DNA of 64,000 nt from the NCBI GenBank assembly GCA_900314525.1, contig OMVN01000001.1:1-64000 (forward strand), read 5' to 3'. Made by a program: the position numbers and the translations under genes. This stretch comes from an uncultured Eubacteriales bacterium (GTDB lineage Bacteria > Bacillota > Clostridia > Lachnospirales > Lachnospiraceae). The notes beneath the pieces are model-generated. The model was not told the origin of the DNA, did no database searches, and saw only the letters and a program-made list of their open reading frames with translations. Shown piece after piece: positions 27,493-36,701 of this stretch (positions are counted from its first letter, which is position 1; the number at the start of each line of letters is the position of its first letter).

Positions 27493-29333
27493 ATTTATTC
27501 ATTGCCGTCACATATCTGTTATAAATTCTACTCATATAATCACTTACACTCATTCTGTAACCATTGTTCTCAGAAAATGCAAGTGCATTTGTGTATTCTG
27601 CTGTATAGTTATTAGTTCTTCCAATTATAGAATTGTTATAGAGCGGATTTCTCTGATTTCCCTGTAATGCAGTTTCACTTGCATATGGGCTGTACTGAGT
27701 CATATCTTTATTTGATGTTGTAATACCAAAACATCTGTCGTAATCATATGGGAAGAAAATTGCCTTTCCATTTCTGAAATATACATAATGATTATTGAAG
27801 TTATTTCTCAAATCATCTGGATTTCCCTCAAAATAACTTACTGCTGCAAACATTACAAAATCATCCGCATCCACAACGTTTGCAAATGTCTGCTTGCTTG
27901 AATTACTGTTAATCTGGTTTATAAGGTTTTTCAGACTGCTGTGATTTGATGTTGTCTTATTTGTCTTCAAGTCGTATGTAAGCTGTCTGTTTGGAGTTTC
28001 TACACCAACGGAATTAAGTGAATCTGTTGTGTAATTCGCACCTTTGTTACTCTACCCACATTTGTATAAGTCCCCAGTATTTGCACCAGGCATATATCTC
28101 TTCAAGAATTTCTTACCGACTGGCTCATAAATTGTATATACGCCATAGTTATATCCTCCAAATCTTACATTTGCAAGGCTTGTGTTCTGAGCATATACAC
28201 CAAAATTTCTAAACATTATATTTCCATAATAGTTAGCAACATATGTACCATCGAAATTTCTGTTCCATTTTAATTCTAGCCCGTCAAGAGTTGCAAAAGT
28301 TCTCGATTTTCTCTGTTTTCTGAGATTTGCATCCCAGTTAATTGCTTCATTTCCATAATATGATGTATTATCAAAAGCTTCATCAAAACTGAGTTTAAGA
28401 TGAATCAGATTTCTTGAATTAACGTCACCATTGTTGTAAACAGGACATCTTGATGTGTTTCCCTTCATCTTGACACCAACATCATATATATTTTATGAAG
28501 TATTATTTATAGTTACTGTCATCTTTGTCACTCTTCTGTAAATTGGTGACTTTCCATTTCCATATCTTACATAATCATCCTGTAATTTCTGTATTTCTGA
28601 ATCAGGAATGTCAAGACTTATTGTAACTCTGTTTCCAAGATTAAATAAATCATTGTATAATTGCTCTTCATTTCCTTGATTTGTATCAGTACCTGAGCTC
28701 ATTGGTGTTACTGGAATGCTCTGATTTCCACCAGATGTATTTCCACCGCCCTGTGCCTGTCCACCCTGGGTCTGTCCACCCTGACTTGCTGCACCTGCAT
28801 TTGTATTCTGATTTGCGGCACCCTGATTTGTGCTCTGAGTATTTCCACTCTGACCTGCTACATTACCAGTTGCAGCAGTTCCATTATTTGCAGCCTGTGC
28901 CCCATTTCCTGCTGCCGAATTGTTATTTGATGAGCCAGTATTGTTATTTGCTACATTTGTCTTTTTGTTTCCAGTATTATTTGTTTTATTGTCAGTCTGA
29001 CTCTGTTTATTATCCTTTGTTTCCCCATTAGCATCTTTAGTTTCAGAATTGGCATCTTTCTTGTCGTCTTTTTTATCATTTTTTTGCCATCTGCAGATGT
29101 CGTCTCGTTTTCACCCTTTTTTTGTCTTTGTCAACCTTAACGGTTTCATCTTTTAGCATTTTTTTGTCATCTTCCGACTGTGCATTCTTTTTTGTTCCAC
29201 CCGACAATACCAATGCAATAACAAGCACTCCTGCCAATACCAAAAGGGCTGATGCTGTAATAGTTGCTGCCTTTTTATGGCTGCTCACAAAGGAACTTAG
29301 GCGGTCTCCTATTTGTTTTAATTTTTCCTTCAT
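27491..29333 (-). pseudogene. cotH: CotH-family spore coat kinase, broken by two stops and two frameshifts
   Basis: From an ATG at 29333 (AAAGGAGA upstream) runs a cytosolic tail and one membrane helix (about residues 18-42). A Lys/Asp-rich then Asn/Gly/Gln-rich linker and a CotH domain follow. CotH motifs are visible: YDVGVKMKGNTSR, GDLYKCG, and the catalytic-looking FFPYDYDRCFG. The reading frame is lost in two T7 tracts (A7 on the coding strand) at 29117-29123 and 29079-29085. One extra base in each restores a sensible protein. Two in-frame stops follow: TAA at 28495-28493 and TAG at 28054-28052. Homology continues directly through both. The intact product would be about 615 residues. CotH proteins phosphorylate spore coat proteins. 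Four lesions indicate decay unless they are assembly errors. Confidence 0.82.
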
Positions 29334-29478
29334 ACCTTCTCCTTTCAATTTTTTTACATTTTCACACTGCACCCGCCCATATTCATTTCTCTATACTCGT
29401 ATGATAAGTATACCAACTTGCTAATGAAATTGCAAACTTCCTTGCCCCAAAATGGGATGTTTTATAATATTTTAATAA

Positions 29479-30759
29479 TCATTCTCCACTAAGACATTTA
29501 TCAAGTAAATCAGCCAGTGGTTCCATTGCATTTTTTACCTCTTCAAAAGAGTTTGTCTGTGCCCCTGCTTCAATAAGCATAGATTTAGGTCTCATATGTA
29601 GGTTGTACTGGTATGCCTGAATATAATTTCTCCTTGTAAATCCTTTATAATACTGTTCAGCAAGAAGTTTCATTCTAAGACTCATAGCCAGATTTTCGGT
29701 TCTATAAGGGTTATATAGGTACCCAATTTCCCCAACGCTGTTTAGCCTGCTTATTCCATTAAAAAACATAATCTGTGCAGTTGGCTTACCATTAACCTCT
29801 GTAACAAGATGTGTATTTTCTCCAACTCCATCTCTGTGAAGATCAATCACTACTTCTATTGAAGGATTCTCAGCCAGAACCTGAGCTATTTTATTGTATG
29901 CATAATCGTAGGCTTTGCTTCTGTCAAACACCCCATCGACATAATCAAAAGAGTCTGTTATATGTATCACGTTGTACCCGTGATTTCTTAGAAGTTCAAC
30001 CAGGTAGTCGCCGACCCCAATTATTCTAGTTGATGGATCATTCGGAACTGTGTCCGTAAAACCTTCTTGTCCATGTGTGTGATATATAAGAATCTGAGGC
30101 TTATCATTACCAGTCTTCATTTTCATATCGATTCCAAGAAGTTTTCCCGCATCTATATCATCAGGTCTGAGGGTTGTTGCAGACACCACTGTATAATAAT
30201 TTTTCATAAGAAAATCATAGGTAAGTTTGGATATATCTACATCCAGTTTTCTGGGATTACTAATCTGTGCTCCAGTCTGAATCTTATCCCCAACTTTATT
30301 ATCTTCACTAGCTTTACTATCATCCATTTGTTCTCCATTTTCATTTTGAGCCCCTGTGTTATCTAACGGTTGTTTCTGTTCTTCACTACTATCAGCATTT
30401 TCTATCTCACCATTATCCTTTATGGTATTCTCTTCTTTCATATCCAGTTCATATTTATTATCGAGAAAAAAAACCATGTTCTCTTTTGTTTTTAGTGTAG
30501 CCTTTTCTCTTTTGTATTTTGATACAGGAGTTTGTATCATATCCGCAGTCATTTTCGCCATTCCGTCATTACATATATCTAGTTCATCCGAAATATTAAA
30601 ATCTCCATAAACTATATTCTTTATCACAACACCAATTGTCTTATTACAGGTACTATTTGAAAGTATATCCTTACCTGACAAAAACAAAAGATAAATAATA
30701 AGAGTATATATAATTACCGTTATTATAATGTTATTAAAATTATTGTTTCTTTTAGCCAT
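29479..30759 (-). CDS. spoIIP: Stage II sporulation protein P (SpoIIP)
   Basis: The 426-residue protein has an N-terminal membrane helix (about 10-28), a low-complexity linker (about 105-165) and the SpoIIP amidase/endopeptidase domain. Zinc-site motifs are LIYHTHGQEGF (about 224-234), VVIDLHRDGVG (about 298-308) and a late LIEAGAQTNSFEE (about 395). SpoIIP works with SpoIID and SpoIIM to digest septal peptidoglycan during forespore engulfment. It follows gpr as in B. subtilis. In B. subtilis lepA and hemN come next. Here the decayed cotH takes that place. Confidence 0.94.
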   Translation of the reverse strand: MAKRNNNFNNIIITVIIYTLIIYLLFLSGKDILSNSTCNKTIGVVIKNIVYGDFNISDELDICNDGMAKMTADMIQTPVSKYKREKATLKTKENMVFFLDNKYELDMKEENTIKDNGEIENADSSEEQKQPLDNTGAQNENGEQMDDSKASEDNKVGDKIQTGAQISNPRKLDVDISKLTYDFLMKNYYTVVSATTLRPDDIDAGKLLGIDMKMKTGNDKPQILIYHTHGQEGFTDTVPNDPSTRIIGVGDYLVELLRNHGYNVIHITDSFDYVDGVFDRSKAYDYAYNKIAQVLAENPSIEVVIDLHRDGVGENTHLVTEVNGKPTAQIMFFNGISRLNSVGEIGYLYNPYRTENLAMSLRMKLLAEQYYKGFTRRNYIQAYQYNLHMRPKSMLIEAGAQTNSFEEVKNAMEPLADLLDKCLSGE

Positions 30760-30803
30760 TGAAAACCTCGATTATTAAAATGTGGAACAATAATATATAT
30801 GCA

Positions 30804-31763
30804 TCATGTAAAAATAATATTCAGACCTTCAGAAATTGTATAACTTATATATTTCACAGTCGCATCCTCATCCTTTGGTGTAACATACATTTCCTGCAGC
30901 TCAGGTGAAATCACTTCTTTTATCAATTGATACTTCTCCTCATCATTAAACGATTTAAGCACCTTAACGTATGTCTCCATTCCTCCGGACATCTTCATGA
31001 CCTCCATCAGATTATCAAAGGTGTCATTCACAATTGTAGCAGCATCTATTACTGTTGGTATCCCAATTGCAATTACAGGTACACCTATATTTTTTTTCGT
31101 TATTTCCATTCTGTGATTTCCAACACCTGAGCCTGGATTAATTCCAGAATTGGATATCTGAATTGTTGTGTTTAACCTGTTAGATTTCCTGGCTGATAGG
31201 GCATCAACAGCAATCACAACATCTGCTTTGATTTTTTTTACAACTCCCTCTATAATTTCTGCTGATTCCATACCAGTTTCCGCTAATACCCCAGGGGCAA
31301 TGGCACAAAGCTCATACATATCATTATCAAACAATTCAGTATTTCCAACAGACTCATTCATAAGTCTTGTAACACAGAGATTCTCAACAACTCTCGGACC
31401 GAGAGAATCTGCCGTGGCATTTTTATTTCCAAGACCTGCCACAAGAATTGTGAGTTTATCTTTTGTAACTGGAAGCAGTTCCCTCAAATACACAGACAAT
31501 GCCCCTGACATTTCTCTGTGATAGCCTTCTCCCGTCTTCCCCATATCCTCTGATTCAAGAGTGATATATGTGCCTTTAGGCTTTCCTATTGCCCTCGCTC
31601 CCTCATTGCTTGTGATAACCACTCTGGTCACAGATATTTTACCATCGTTAATATATCTTCTCTCAACTTTCACCCCATCAATTTTATTCTGTTTCTTATT
31701 TATATCTTCCTCAAGTTCCACTGCAAGGTCTGTACGTATTTTGAATTTATTCTCATTTTCCAT
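30804..31763 (-). CDS. gpr: GPR endopeptidase (spore germination protease)
   Basis: The protein has 319 residues from ATG 31763 (AGGAGA nine bases upstream). A longer frame to 31832 lacks such support. It begins MENENKFKIRTDLAVELEE, whose RTDLAVE segment is the conserved propeptide cleavage region of GPR. The body has ILVAGLGNKNATADSLGPRV (about 109-128) and VIAVDALSARKSNRLNTTIQ (about 195-214). GPR is made as a zymogen in the forespore and degrades small acid-soluble spore proteins at germination. It lies divergent from rpsT and 44 bp before spoIIP. Confidence 0.94.
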   Translation of the reverse strand: MENENKFKIRTDLAVELEEDINKKQNKIDGVKVERRYINDGKISVTRVVITSNEGARAIGKPKGTYITLESEDMGKTGEGYHREMSGALSVYLRELLPVTKDKLTILVAGLGNKNATADSLGPRVVENLCVTRLMNESVGNTELFDNDMYELCAIAPGVLAETGMESAEIIEGVVKKIKADVVIAVDALSARKSNRLNTTIQISNSGINPGSGVGNHRMEITKKNIGVPVIAIGIPTVIDAATIVNDTFDNLMEVMKMSGGMETYVKVLKSFNDEEKYQLIKEVISPELQEMYVTPKDEDATVKYISYTISEGLNIIFT

Positions 31764-31825
31764 ATATATAAATCTCCTATCAATAATAATAGTATTATTT
31801 TTTTCAATTTTTTTCTTATTATGTA

Positions 31826-31854
31826 TTGACAATAACTAATTTTTAACTTAAACT
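31826..31854 (+). promoter_or_regulatory. rpsT promoter
   Basis: Consensus -35 TTGACA (31826-31831), a 17-bp spacer and TAAACT (31849-31854). It implies a leader of about 110 nt before the rpsT start. Confidence 0.8.
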
Positions 31855-31864
31855 ACACTAGTAT

Positions 31865-31932
31865 GTTTACAAAAGCACGTCCGCGCTTATTAGTAAACGT
31901 TTTATTAGCTCTAAACTCTCTCACAGAGCTGA
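31865..31932 (+). promoter_or_regulatory. Structured 5' leader of rpsT
   Basis: Two hairpins can form in the leader. GTTTAC (31865-31870) pairs with GTAAAC (31893-31898), with an inner AAGC/GCTT. TTAGCTCT (31905-31912) pairs with AGAGCTGA (31925-31932), with one wobble. Neither has a T-run, so attenuation by termination is not indicated. A binding site for S20 is a possibility. Confidence 0.45.
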
Positions 31933-31972
31933 TAGTTACAAATATAATAAGAATATTTTGGAGGTGGACAGA

Positions 31973-32236
31973 TTGGCTAATATTAAATCTGCAAAGAAAA
32001 GAGTTTTAGTTACAGAAACAAAAACAGAAAGAAATAAATCAATTAAATCAAAGGTTAAAACTTCTATAAAGAAGGTTGACGCAGCTATCGCAGCAAATGA
32101 TAAGGCTGCTGCAGCAGAAGCACTTAAAGGTGCTACAACAGAAATTGAGAAAGCTCTTACAAAAGGTGTATATCACAAAAATACAGCTGCAAGAAAAGTT
32201 TCTCGTTTATCTAAAGCAGTTAACAAACTTGATTAA
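31973..32236 (+). CDS. rpsT: 30S ribosomal protein S20
   Basis: The protein is 87 residues from TTG 31973, starting MANIKSAKKRVLVTETKTERN, as S20 does. GGAGG (31960-31964) lies eight bases upstream of this TTG. The frame also opens at a TTG at 31958, which overlaps that site and is unlikely. E. coli rpsT likewise starts with UUG. The protein is basic and helical and binds the 5' domain and h44 of 16S rRNA. Its place between holA and gpr is as in B. subtilis. Confidence 0.95.
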   Translation: MANIKSAKKRVLVTETKTERNKSIKSKVKTSIKKVDAAIAANDKAAAAEALKGATTEIEKALTKGVYHKNTAARKVSRLSKAVNKLD

Positions 32237-32276
32237 TTTATATGATATAAAATACAGGGGTTAATTAAATTCCCTG

Positions 32277-32311
32277 AAAAAAGCTATGAGTTCACGCTCA
32301 TAGCTTTTTTT
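32277..32311 (+). terminator. rpsT intrinsic terminator
   Basis: AAAAAAGCTATGAG (32277-32290) pairs with CTCATAGCTTTTTT (32297-32310) around a six-base loop, ending in T7. Confidence 0.92.
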
Positions 32312-32325
32312 GTATTTAAAGTTAA

Positions 32326-32365
32326 AACCAGACCTGCACTAATATTATTCAATACAGGTCTGGTT
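32326..32365 (-). terminator. holA-side terminator hairpin
   Basis: AACCAGACCTG (32326-32336) and CAGGTCTGGTT (32355-32365) are perfect 11-bp inverted repeats, followed on the minus strand by TTTTAACTTT. It lies behind the holA stop and faces the rpsT terminator. Confidence 0.75.
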
Positions 32366-32389
32366 CATGGGCATTTTTTTAATCCCGTT

Positions 32390-33367
32390 TTATTTGCTAT
32401 ATCTGATAATAATAAGTTCTACTGCCATTTTATCATCCATGTTTCCAGTTTTTACTGCTTCTTCTAGCTTAAGACAATTTTCCATTGCCATTCTTATTGT
32501 TCCAAATTTAAAATTATCACATTGTTTTGCAGTCTTACTCACTATAAATGGCTGCATTCCTATTTTTGAAGCAATACTTTTTGGTGATAACCCTTTTTCA
32601 AGCTGTTCTTTTATCTGCAGCATAATATTAAACTGCCTTGCAAGCAGGTATAAAATCTTCATCGGTGCTTCTCTTACAGCTATAAGATCATAGTATAACT
32701 CCAGCGCCCTCTTCTGATTCTTATTTCCCATCGCATCAATCATCTCAAATACCTTACCAGTAATTTCGCTGATACATATACTGTCAATATCTTTTTTCTC
32801 AATTACCTCTTTATTCAGACAATAAGCTAAAAGTTTATCAAGCTCTGAGGAAATATTTTCCATATCATTTCCAACTGTATTTATAAAGTATGACATTGTA
32901 TCACCTGTGATTTTTTTACCATCACCTGCTATTCTCTTCAAAATCCAGTTGCTAAGATTTGCAGTAGACATTCTCTCACAGTCACAAACATATCCAATTT
33001 TATTTATTTTCTTATAGAGTTTATTTCTCTTATCAACCTCTGATTCTGTAAAAATAATAATTGTAGTTTCTGGAATATTGTCCATATAGGATACAATCGT
33101 TTCATTTGCACTTTTAAAAAAGCCAGAATCTTCTATCAATATCACTCTGTAATCTGAAAAAAAAGGCAGTGTATCACAATTTCCAATTACATCTGACACA
33201 TCTATATCTTTTCCTGCATATTTGGTAAAATTCATTGTATCCCCATCTTTACATGTAGCTTTTATGAGTCTTTCTTTAATATTTCTAACCAGATACTTCT
33301 CTTCTCCAAAAATCAGGTATGCACTTTTAAACTTTCCCTCTTTAATATCACTTACAATCTGTTTCAC
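32390..33367 (-). CDS. holA: DNA polymerase III subunit delta (HolA)
   Basis: The protein is 325 residues. The N-terminal half has the DNA_pol3_delta pattern: KSAYLIFGEEKYLVRNIKERLI (about 14-35), VILIEDSGFFKSANE and WILKRI. The C-terminal helical half has RALELYYDLIAVREAPMKILYLLARQF (about 219-245). It is the wrench of the clamp loader that opens the sliding clamp. The start is GTG, with GAGGAAAAATA upstream. It sits between comEC and rpsT as in B. subtilis (yqeN). Confidence 0.9.
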   Translation of the reverse strand: MKQIVSDIKEGKFKSAYLIFGEEKYLVRNIKERLIKATCKDGDTMNFTKYAGKDIDVSDVIGNCDTLPFFSDYRVILIEDSGFFKSANETIVSYMDNIPETTIIIFTESEVDKRNKLYKKINKIGYVCDCERMSTANLSNWILKRIAGDGKKITGDTMSYFINTVGNDMENISSELDKLLAYCLNKEVIEKKDIDSICISEITGKVFEMIDAMGNKNQKRALELYYDLIAVREAPMKILYLLARQFNIMLQIKEQLEKGLSPKSIASKIGMQPFIVSKTAKQCDNFKFGTIRMAMENCLKLEEAVKTGNMDDKMAVELIIIRYSK

Positions 33368-33417
33368 TATTTTTCCTCGGCTTTTCTCTAAAATATCTCT
33401 GAATTATAATTATATAT

Positions 33418-35742
33418 TCACCTTAAGAAAGTTTCAATCATATTTTGTATAGTATATATTTTTCCTTTGTCTACATCTATTACTATCTCTCCAGTCTGGT
33501 CTGTTCTGTAAATATAGGAATTTATTTTTCTGAGATTATCTAAGGTCGTTTTCCCCGGATGACCATACCTGTTCTTTTTATAAACACTTATAAAAGAATT
33601 GTACGGTTTTACCATATTAAGAAATTCAGGTATAGAAGAAGATTTTGATCCATGATGAGCTATTTTGAGCGCATCTGATTTAAGAAGATAATGGTATTTA
33701 CTTACAAGTATCTCCTCTGCTTCTTTCTCAATATCTCCAGTAAATATCATACTAAAACTGTCACTTTCAAGTTTCATTACCACAGAAAGATTATTTACAT
33801 CCATATCATCATGATTCAAGTCCGGCCACAGGCATTTTAACGTTATACTATTGATCCTAATCTCATCCCCCGCAGATATCTTTAAAATATTTACTTTATT
33901 TTTTCTGGCAGCTTCTGCTATTTTTTTATATTTTTCATCTTCCTTAATGTTTTTGTACACCACAAGATTTTTTACATAAGAATCTCCATTGTGCCTGTAA
34001 TTTAGCAGTTCATACATTCCATTAGTGTGGTCACTGTCTGTGTGAGTCATATATAGATAGTCTATTTTCGAAACACCATTTGCCTTTAAAAATGGTAATA
34101 TTGTATATTTAGATATTTCTTTTTCACTGCTGCTTCCCGCGTCAATAACGCTTACTACTCCCCTACTATTTATATAAATCGAGTCCCCCTGTCCTACATC
34201 AATTACCTTTATAATCAGGTTTGGTTTTTTTTCAGAAGTGACGGATATAAAACAGAAAAAATATACCAGCAAAATAAATATAGTTCTGTTTATTTTTCTG
34301 ATACAGTTTTCGGTATTAATCACCGTTCTGCCCGCCAGATAAATCATTAATGTAAAAAAAATTACTGCTCCGTAATAGATAATCAAATGAAACCTGTCAA
34401 TTGTTGGTACTATTTTAACTGCATTGAATATATTTATAGTTTTTACACATATTTTTTCATAAACTTCAAGCATAATACATCCAGACTGAAATAATATTTT
34501 TGCAGGAAGAATCCAGACAAATCCTGTAATAATCCCAGTTATTCCAAGTATAAGCATGACAGACATTGTGGACAGTATAAATATATTTATTATAAAAGAT
34601 AAGGTCTGTACCTCATTTCCCATATTTATTACAATTGGCAATGTAGTTACATTAACAGAAATACAGGCTATTAGCATCAGCAGAATTTTATTCTTTATTT
34701 TCAGAAATTTTCTTATAGTGTTGTATACTACTGCAATTCCAAATATAGCGAAAACCGAAAGCAAAAATCCGTCATTTAATATAGCATACGGATTATCAGT
34801 TATAATTATTACTATACTTATAGCAAGTGCAGAAATTATATCATACGTTCTTCCAATATATCCAGCTATCATAGCAAGTACAAACATAATAAAAGCACGC
34901 CTGGCAGATAACCCGTTCATAATTATTTCCAGATAAAATAAAAGTCCCATAAATGTCAACACTAAAGCCATAAGCCTTTTACCCGTTTTTCTGAAAATTC
35001 CTAACAAAAAAGCCCCTACTAATGATATATGCAAACCAGAAATAGACAGAATATGGGATATTCCAGCATATTTATAGACACTGATTGTTTCTTCATCTAT
35101 TTCCTGCCTGTCTCCTAAAAGAATTCCCGAATAGATATTTACATATTTTTCAGTGCCAAGTTGTTTCATCTTGTCTTTTATTATCTGTTTAAATCTGAAA
35201 GCACATTCCTCACTTGTTGTTTCATATCTATAAGTTTCATACTTTATAGCATACATAACTAATTTTATACCATTGGAAAAATAATAATTTTTCTCATCAA
35301 AGCCTCCTTCATTTCTTTTATTCTGAAATTTTTTGAAGGTTCCTGTGGATTTTATGTAATTTCCAGGATAAATTTTCTCTTCTCCATCAATTATTATAAC
35401 TGCTCTACCACTTGAAACATAACCATCAAACTTTATATTTTCACTATTTACATAACAGTACTTTTTTGATTTTTTTTCAGTAACTTTATATATTTTCCCA
35501 TAAACAATTACTTTTTCTTTATCCTTAACTAATTTCTGTATATCATATATATTGTATTTTTTTATATTATAAAAACCGGCAAGTATTAATAACATGCATA
35601 ATGCGCCAATCATCATACTTATACACTTTTTGTATTTCACACAAAACATATAGTAGACAATCACTATTGCACTAATAAATACTGCCGGCAAAAAATTCGT
35701 ATTTGTTAAATAAAACCCTTCTCCCAAGAGCAAGCCTGACAT
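33418..35742 (-). CDS. comEC: ComEC/Rec2 DNA uptake channel protein
   Basis: This 774-residue protein has the three ComEC parts: an N-terminal OB-like DUF4131 region, the multi-membrane Competence domain (about 190-490, with ISGLHISLVGAFL near 233), and a C-terminal metallo-beta-lactamase domain with DVGQGDSIYI, MTHTDSDHTNG (about 585) and KIAHHGSKSSS. It carries single-stranded DNA across the membrane during transformation. The only ATG is 35742, but it has no ribosome binding site. AAAGGAG at 35776-35782 sits nine bases before an in-frame ATT at 35766, which would add KRPALFI, like other ComEC N-termini. The real start is thus uncertain. It is co-directional with the GerMN gene 38 bp upstream. 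Confidence 0.93.
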   Translation of the reverse strand: MSGLLLGEGFYLTNTNFLPAVFISAIVIVYYMFCVKYKKCISMMIGALCMLLILAGFYNIKKYNIYDIQKLVKDKEKVIVYGKIYKVTEKKSKKYCYVNSENIKFDGYVSSGRAVIIIDGEEKIYPGNYIKSTGTFKKFQNKRNEGGFDEKNYYFSNGIKLVMYAIKYETYRYETTSEECAFRFKQIIKDKMKQLGTEKYVNIYSGILLGDRQEIDEETISVYKYAGISHILSISGLHISLVGAFLLGIFRKTGKRLMALVLTFMGLLFYLEIIMNGLSARRAFIMFVLAMIAGYIGRTYDIISALAISIVIIITDNPYAILNDGFLLSVFAIFGIAVVYNTIRKFLKIKNKILLMLIACISVNVTTLPIVINMGNEVQTLSFIINIFILSTMSVMLILGITGIITGFVWILPAKILFQSGCIMLEVYEKICVKTINIFNAVKIVPTIDRFHLIIYYGAVIFFTLMIYLAGRTVINTENCIRKINRTIFILLVYFFCFISVTSEKKPNLIIKVIDVGQGDSIYINSRGVVSVIDAGSSSEKEISKYTILPFLKANGVSKIDYLYMTHTDSDHTNGMYELLNYRHNGDSYVKNLVVYKNIKEDEKYKKIAEAARKNKVNILKISAGDEIRINSITLKCLWPDLNHDDMDVNNLSVVMKLESDSFSMIFTGDIEKEAEEILVSKYHYLLKSDALKIAHHGSKSSSIPEFLNMVKPYNSFISVYKKNRYGHPGKTTLDNLRKINSYIYRTDQTGEIVIDVDKGKIYTIQNMIETFLR

Positions 35743-35780
35743 TATAAATAATGCCGGTCTTTTAATTATTATTCACTCCT

Positions 35781-36701
35781 TTACTTAGAAACCAAATCAA
35801 GATTTCTCTCAAATAATTTATTAAGGGATATTTCTCCCCCTAATTTTTCATTCGTCAGACCATTTATGCTAATCTGAACTTTATTAATATATGGCAATTC
35901 ACAGAGAGAGTTAACAACTGAATAAATCTGTATTTGCGGAACTATATCACTTGACTCTGAATTAAATTTAGCATCAAAATTAACATAGCATATTCCATCT
36001 TTTGTAACTACACTTAAAAGAGTAGTATCTTTTGGTATTGTTCTGGTATAATCTTCACCATTATTTCCAGCTATCAGTTTCTCAATAATGAGTTTTTCTG
36101 CTGAAGTATTCTGATCGCAGCTTCCAATGTATCTATATGCCTTGAGTCTGCTGCCCGAACTGTCTCCAAAATAAATATCTGCATCAACCTTTGTGAGATT
36201 ATCGGTATTATTGCCAATATTATCAACAATGGATGCTGCATTCATTATTCCGACAGGTACATCTGAATTATTCGTAAGATTTTCACCATTTACTGTAAAT
36301 GCGACTCCGCCCACTCCATCTATCTGACTAACAGTTAATACAATTGCACTTCTAAGAAGCACCTCTCTTACAGGGGTCATCTCCTCATAATCAGATGTAA
36401 AATCTATTGTTATAATACTATCTAAATAGCTTATATTATTAATTTTCACATCCTCCGGTTTTGCAGTAATTACATTAACTTCCTTTGATGTTTTATTCAT
36501 TTGTCTGATAACATTTTTTGTCTGTTTTAAAACATCATCAGTTTTGTCTGGGGTATACACTGTCTTTACAAGTTTTGTTTCATCCTTATTTATATAATAC
36601 AGATAAATATCATCTCTTGATTTCTTCTTTTCAGCTGTACAGCCTGTCAAAAATATCATGATCAGTGACATAATTACAGCGATTAATTTAATCCTCTTCA
36701 T
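35781..36701 (-). CDS. GerMN-domain lipoprotein
   Basis: The protein is 306 residues from ATG 36701, with GGAGG six bases upstream, overlapping the end of the kinase gene by 14 bases. It has a lipoprotein signal peptide with lipobox LTGC (Cys near 21). Two GerMN (sporulation/germination) domains follow, about 35-165 and 175-295. Each has the pattern of YLYYINKDETKLVK then an IDFTSDYEE/VNFDAKFNSE strand. A longer frame to 36815 has no supporting ribosome binding site. The order regulator-kinase-GerMN lipoprotein resembles mtrA-mtrB-lpqB of actinobacteria. It probably senses or modulates the kinase outside the membrane. That is inference. Confidence 0.82.
   Translation of the reverse strand: MKRIKLIAVIMSLIMIFLTGCTAEKKKSRDDIYLYYINKDETKLVKTVYTPDKTDDVLKQTKNVIRQMNKTSKEVNVITAKPEDVKINNISYLDSIITIDFTSDYEEMTPVREVLLRSAIVLTVSQIDGVGGVAFTVNGENLTNNSDVPVGIMNAASIVDNIGNNTDNLTKVDADIYFGDSSGSRLKAYRYIGSCDQNTSAEKLIIEKLIAGNNGEDYTRTIPKDTTLLSVVTKDGICYVNFDAKFNSESSDIVPQIQIYSVVNSLCELPYINKVQISINGLTNEKLGGEISLNKLFERNLDLVSK

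Noticed and set aside
28052-28054. TAG in cotH read as pyrrolysine or by suppression
   Set aside because: A TAA stop lies in the same frame 440 bases earlier, no pyl genes are visible and other genes use TAG as a normal stop, for example the response regulator.
28681-29031. Plus-strand open frame rich in His, Pro and Leu opposite the cotH linker
   Set aside because: It is the antisense of the Asn/Gly/Gln-rich linker of cotH. Repetitive codons make all frames open there, and there is no ribosome binding site or recognisable family.
28700-29060. CRISPR-like or tandem repeat in the CotH linker region
   Set aside because: The GGQ and NNT units are irregular codon-level repeats in a disordered linker, without constant repeat length or spacers.
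29079-29123. Programmed frameshifting or transcript slippage at the two A7 tracts of cotH
   Set aside because: A7 is short for efficient slippage, two events would be needed, and the two later nonsense codons would still end the protein. Decay explains all four lesions more simply.
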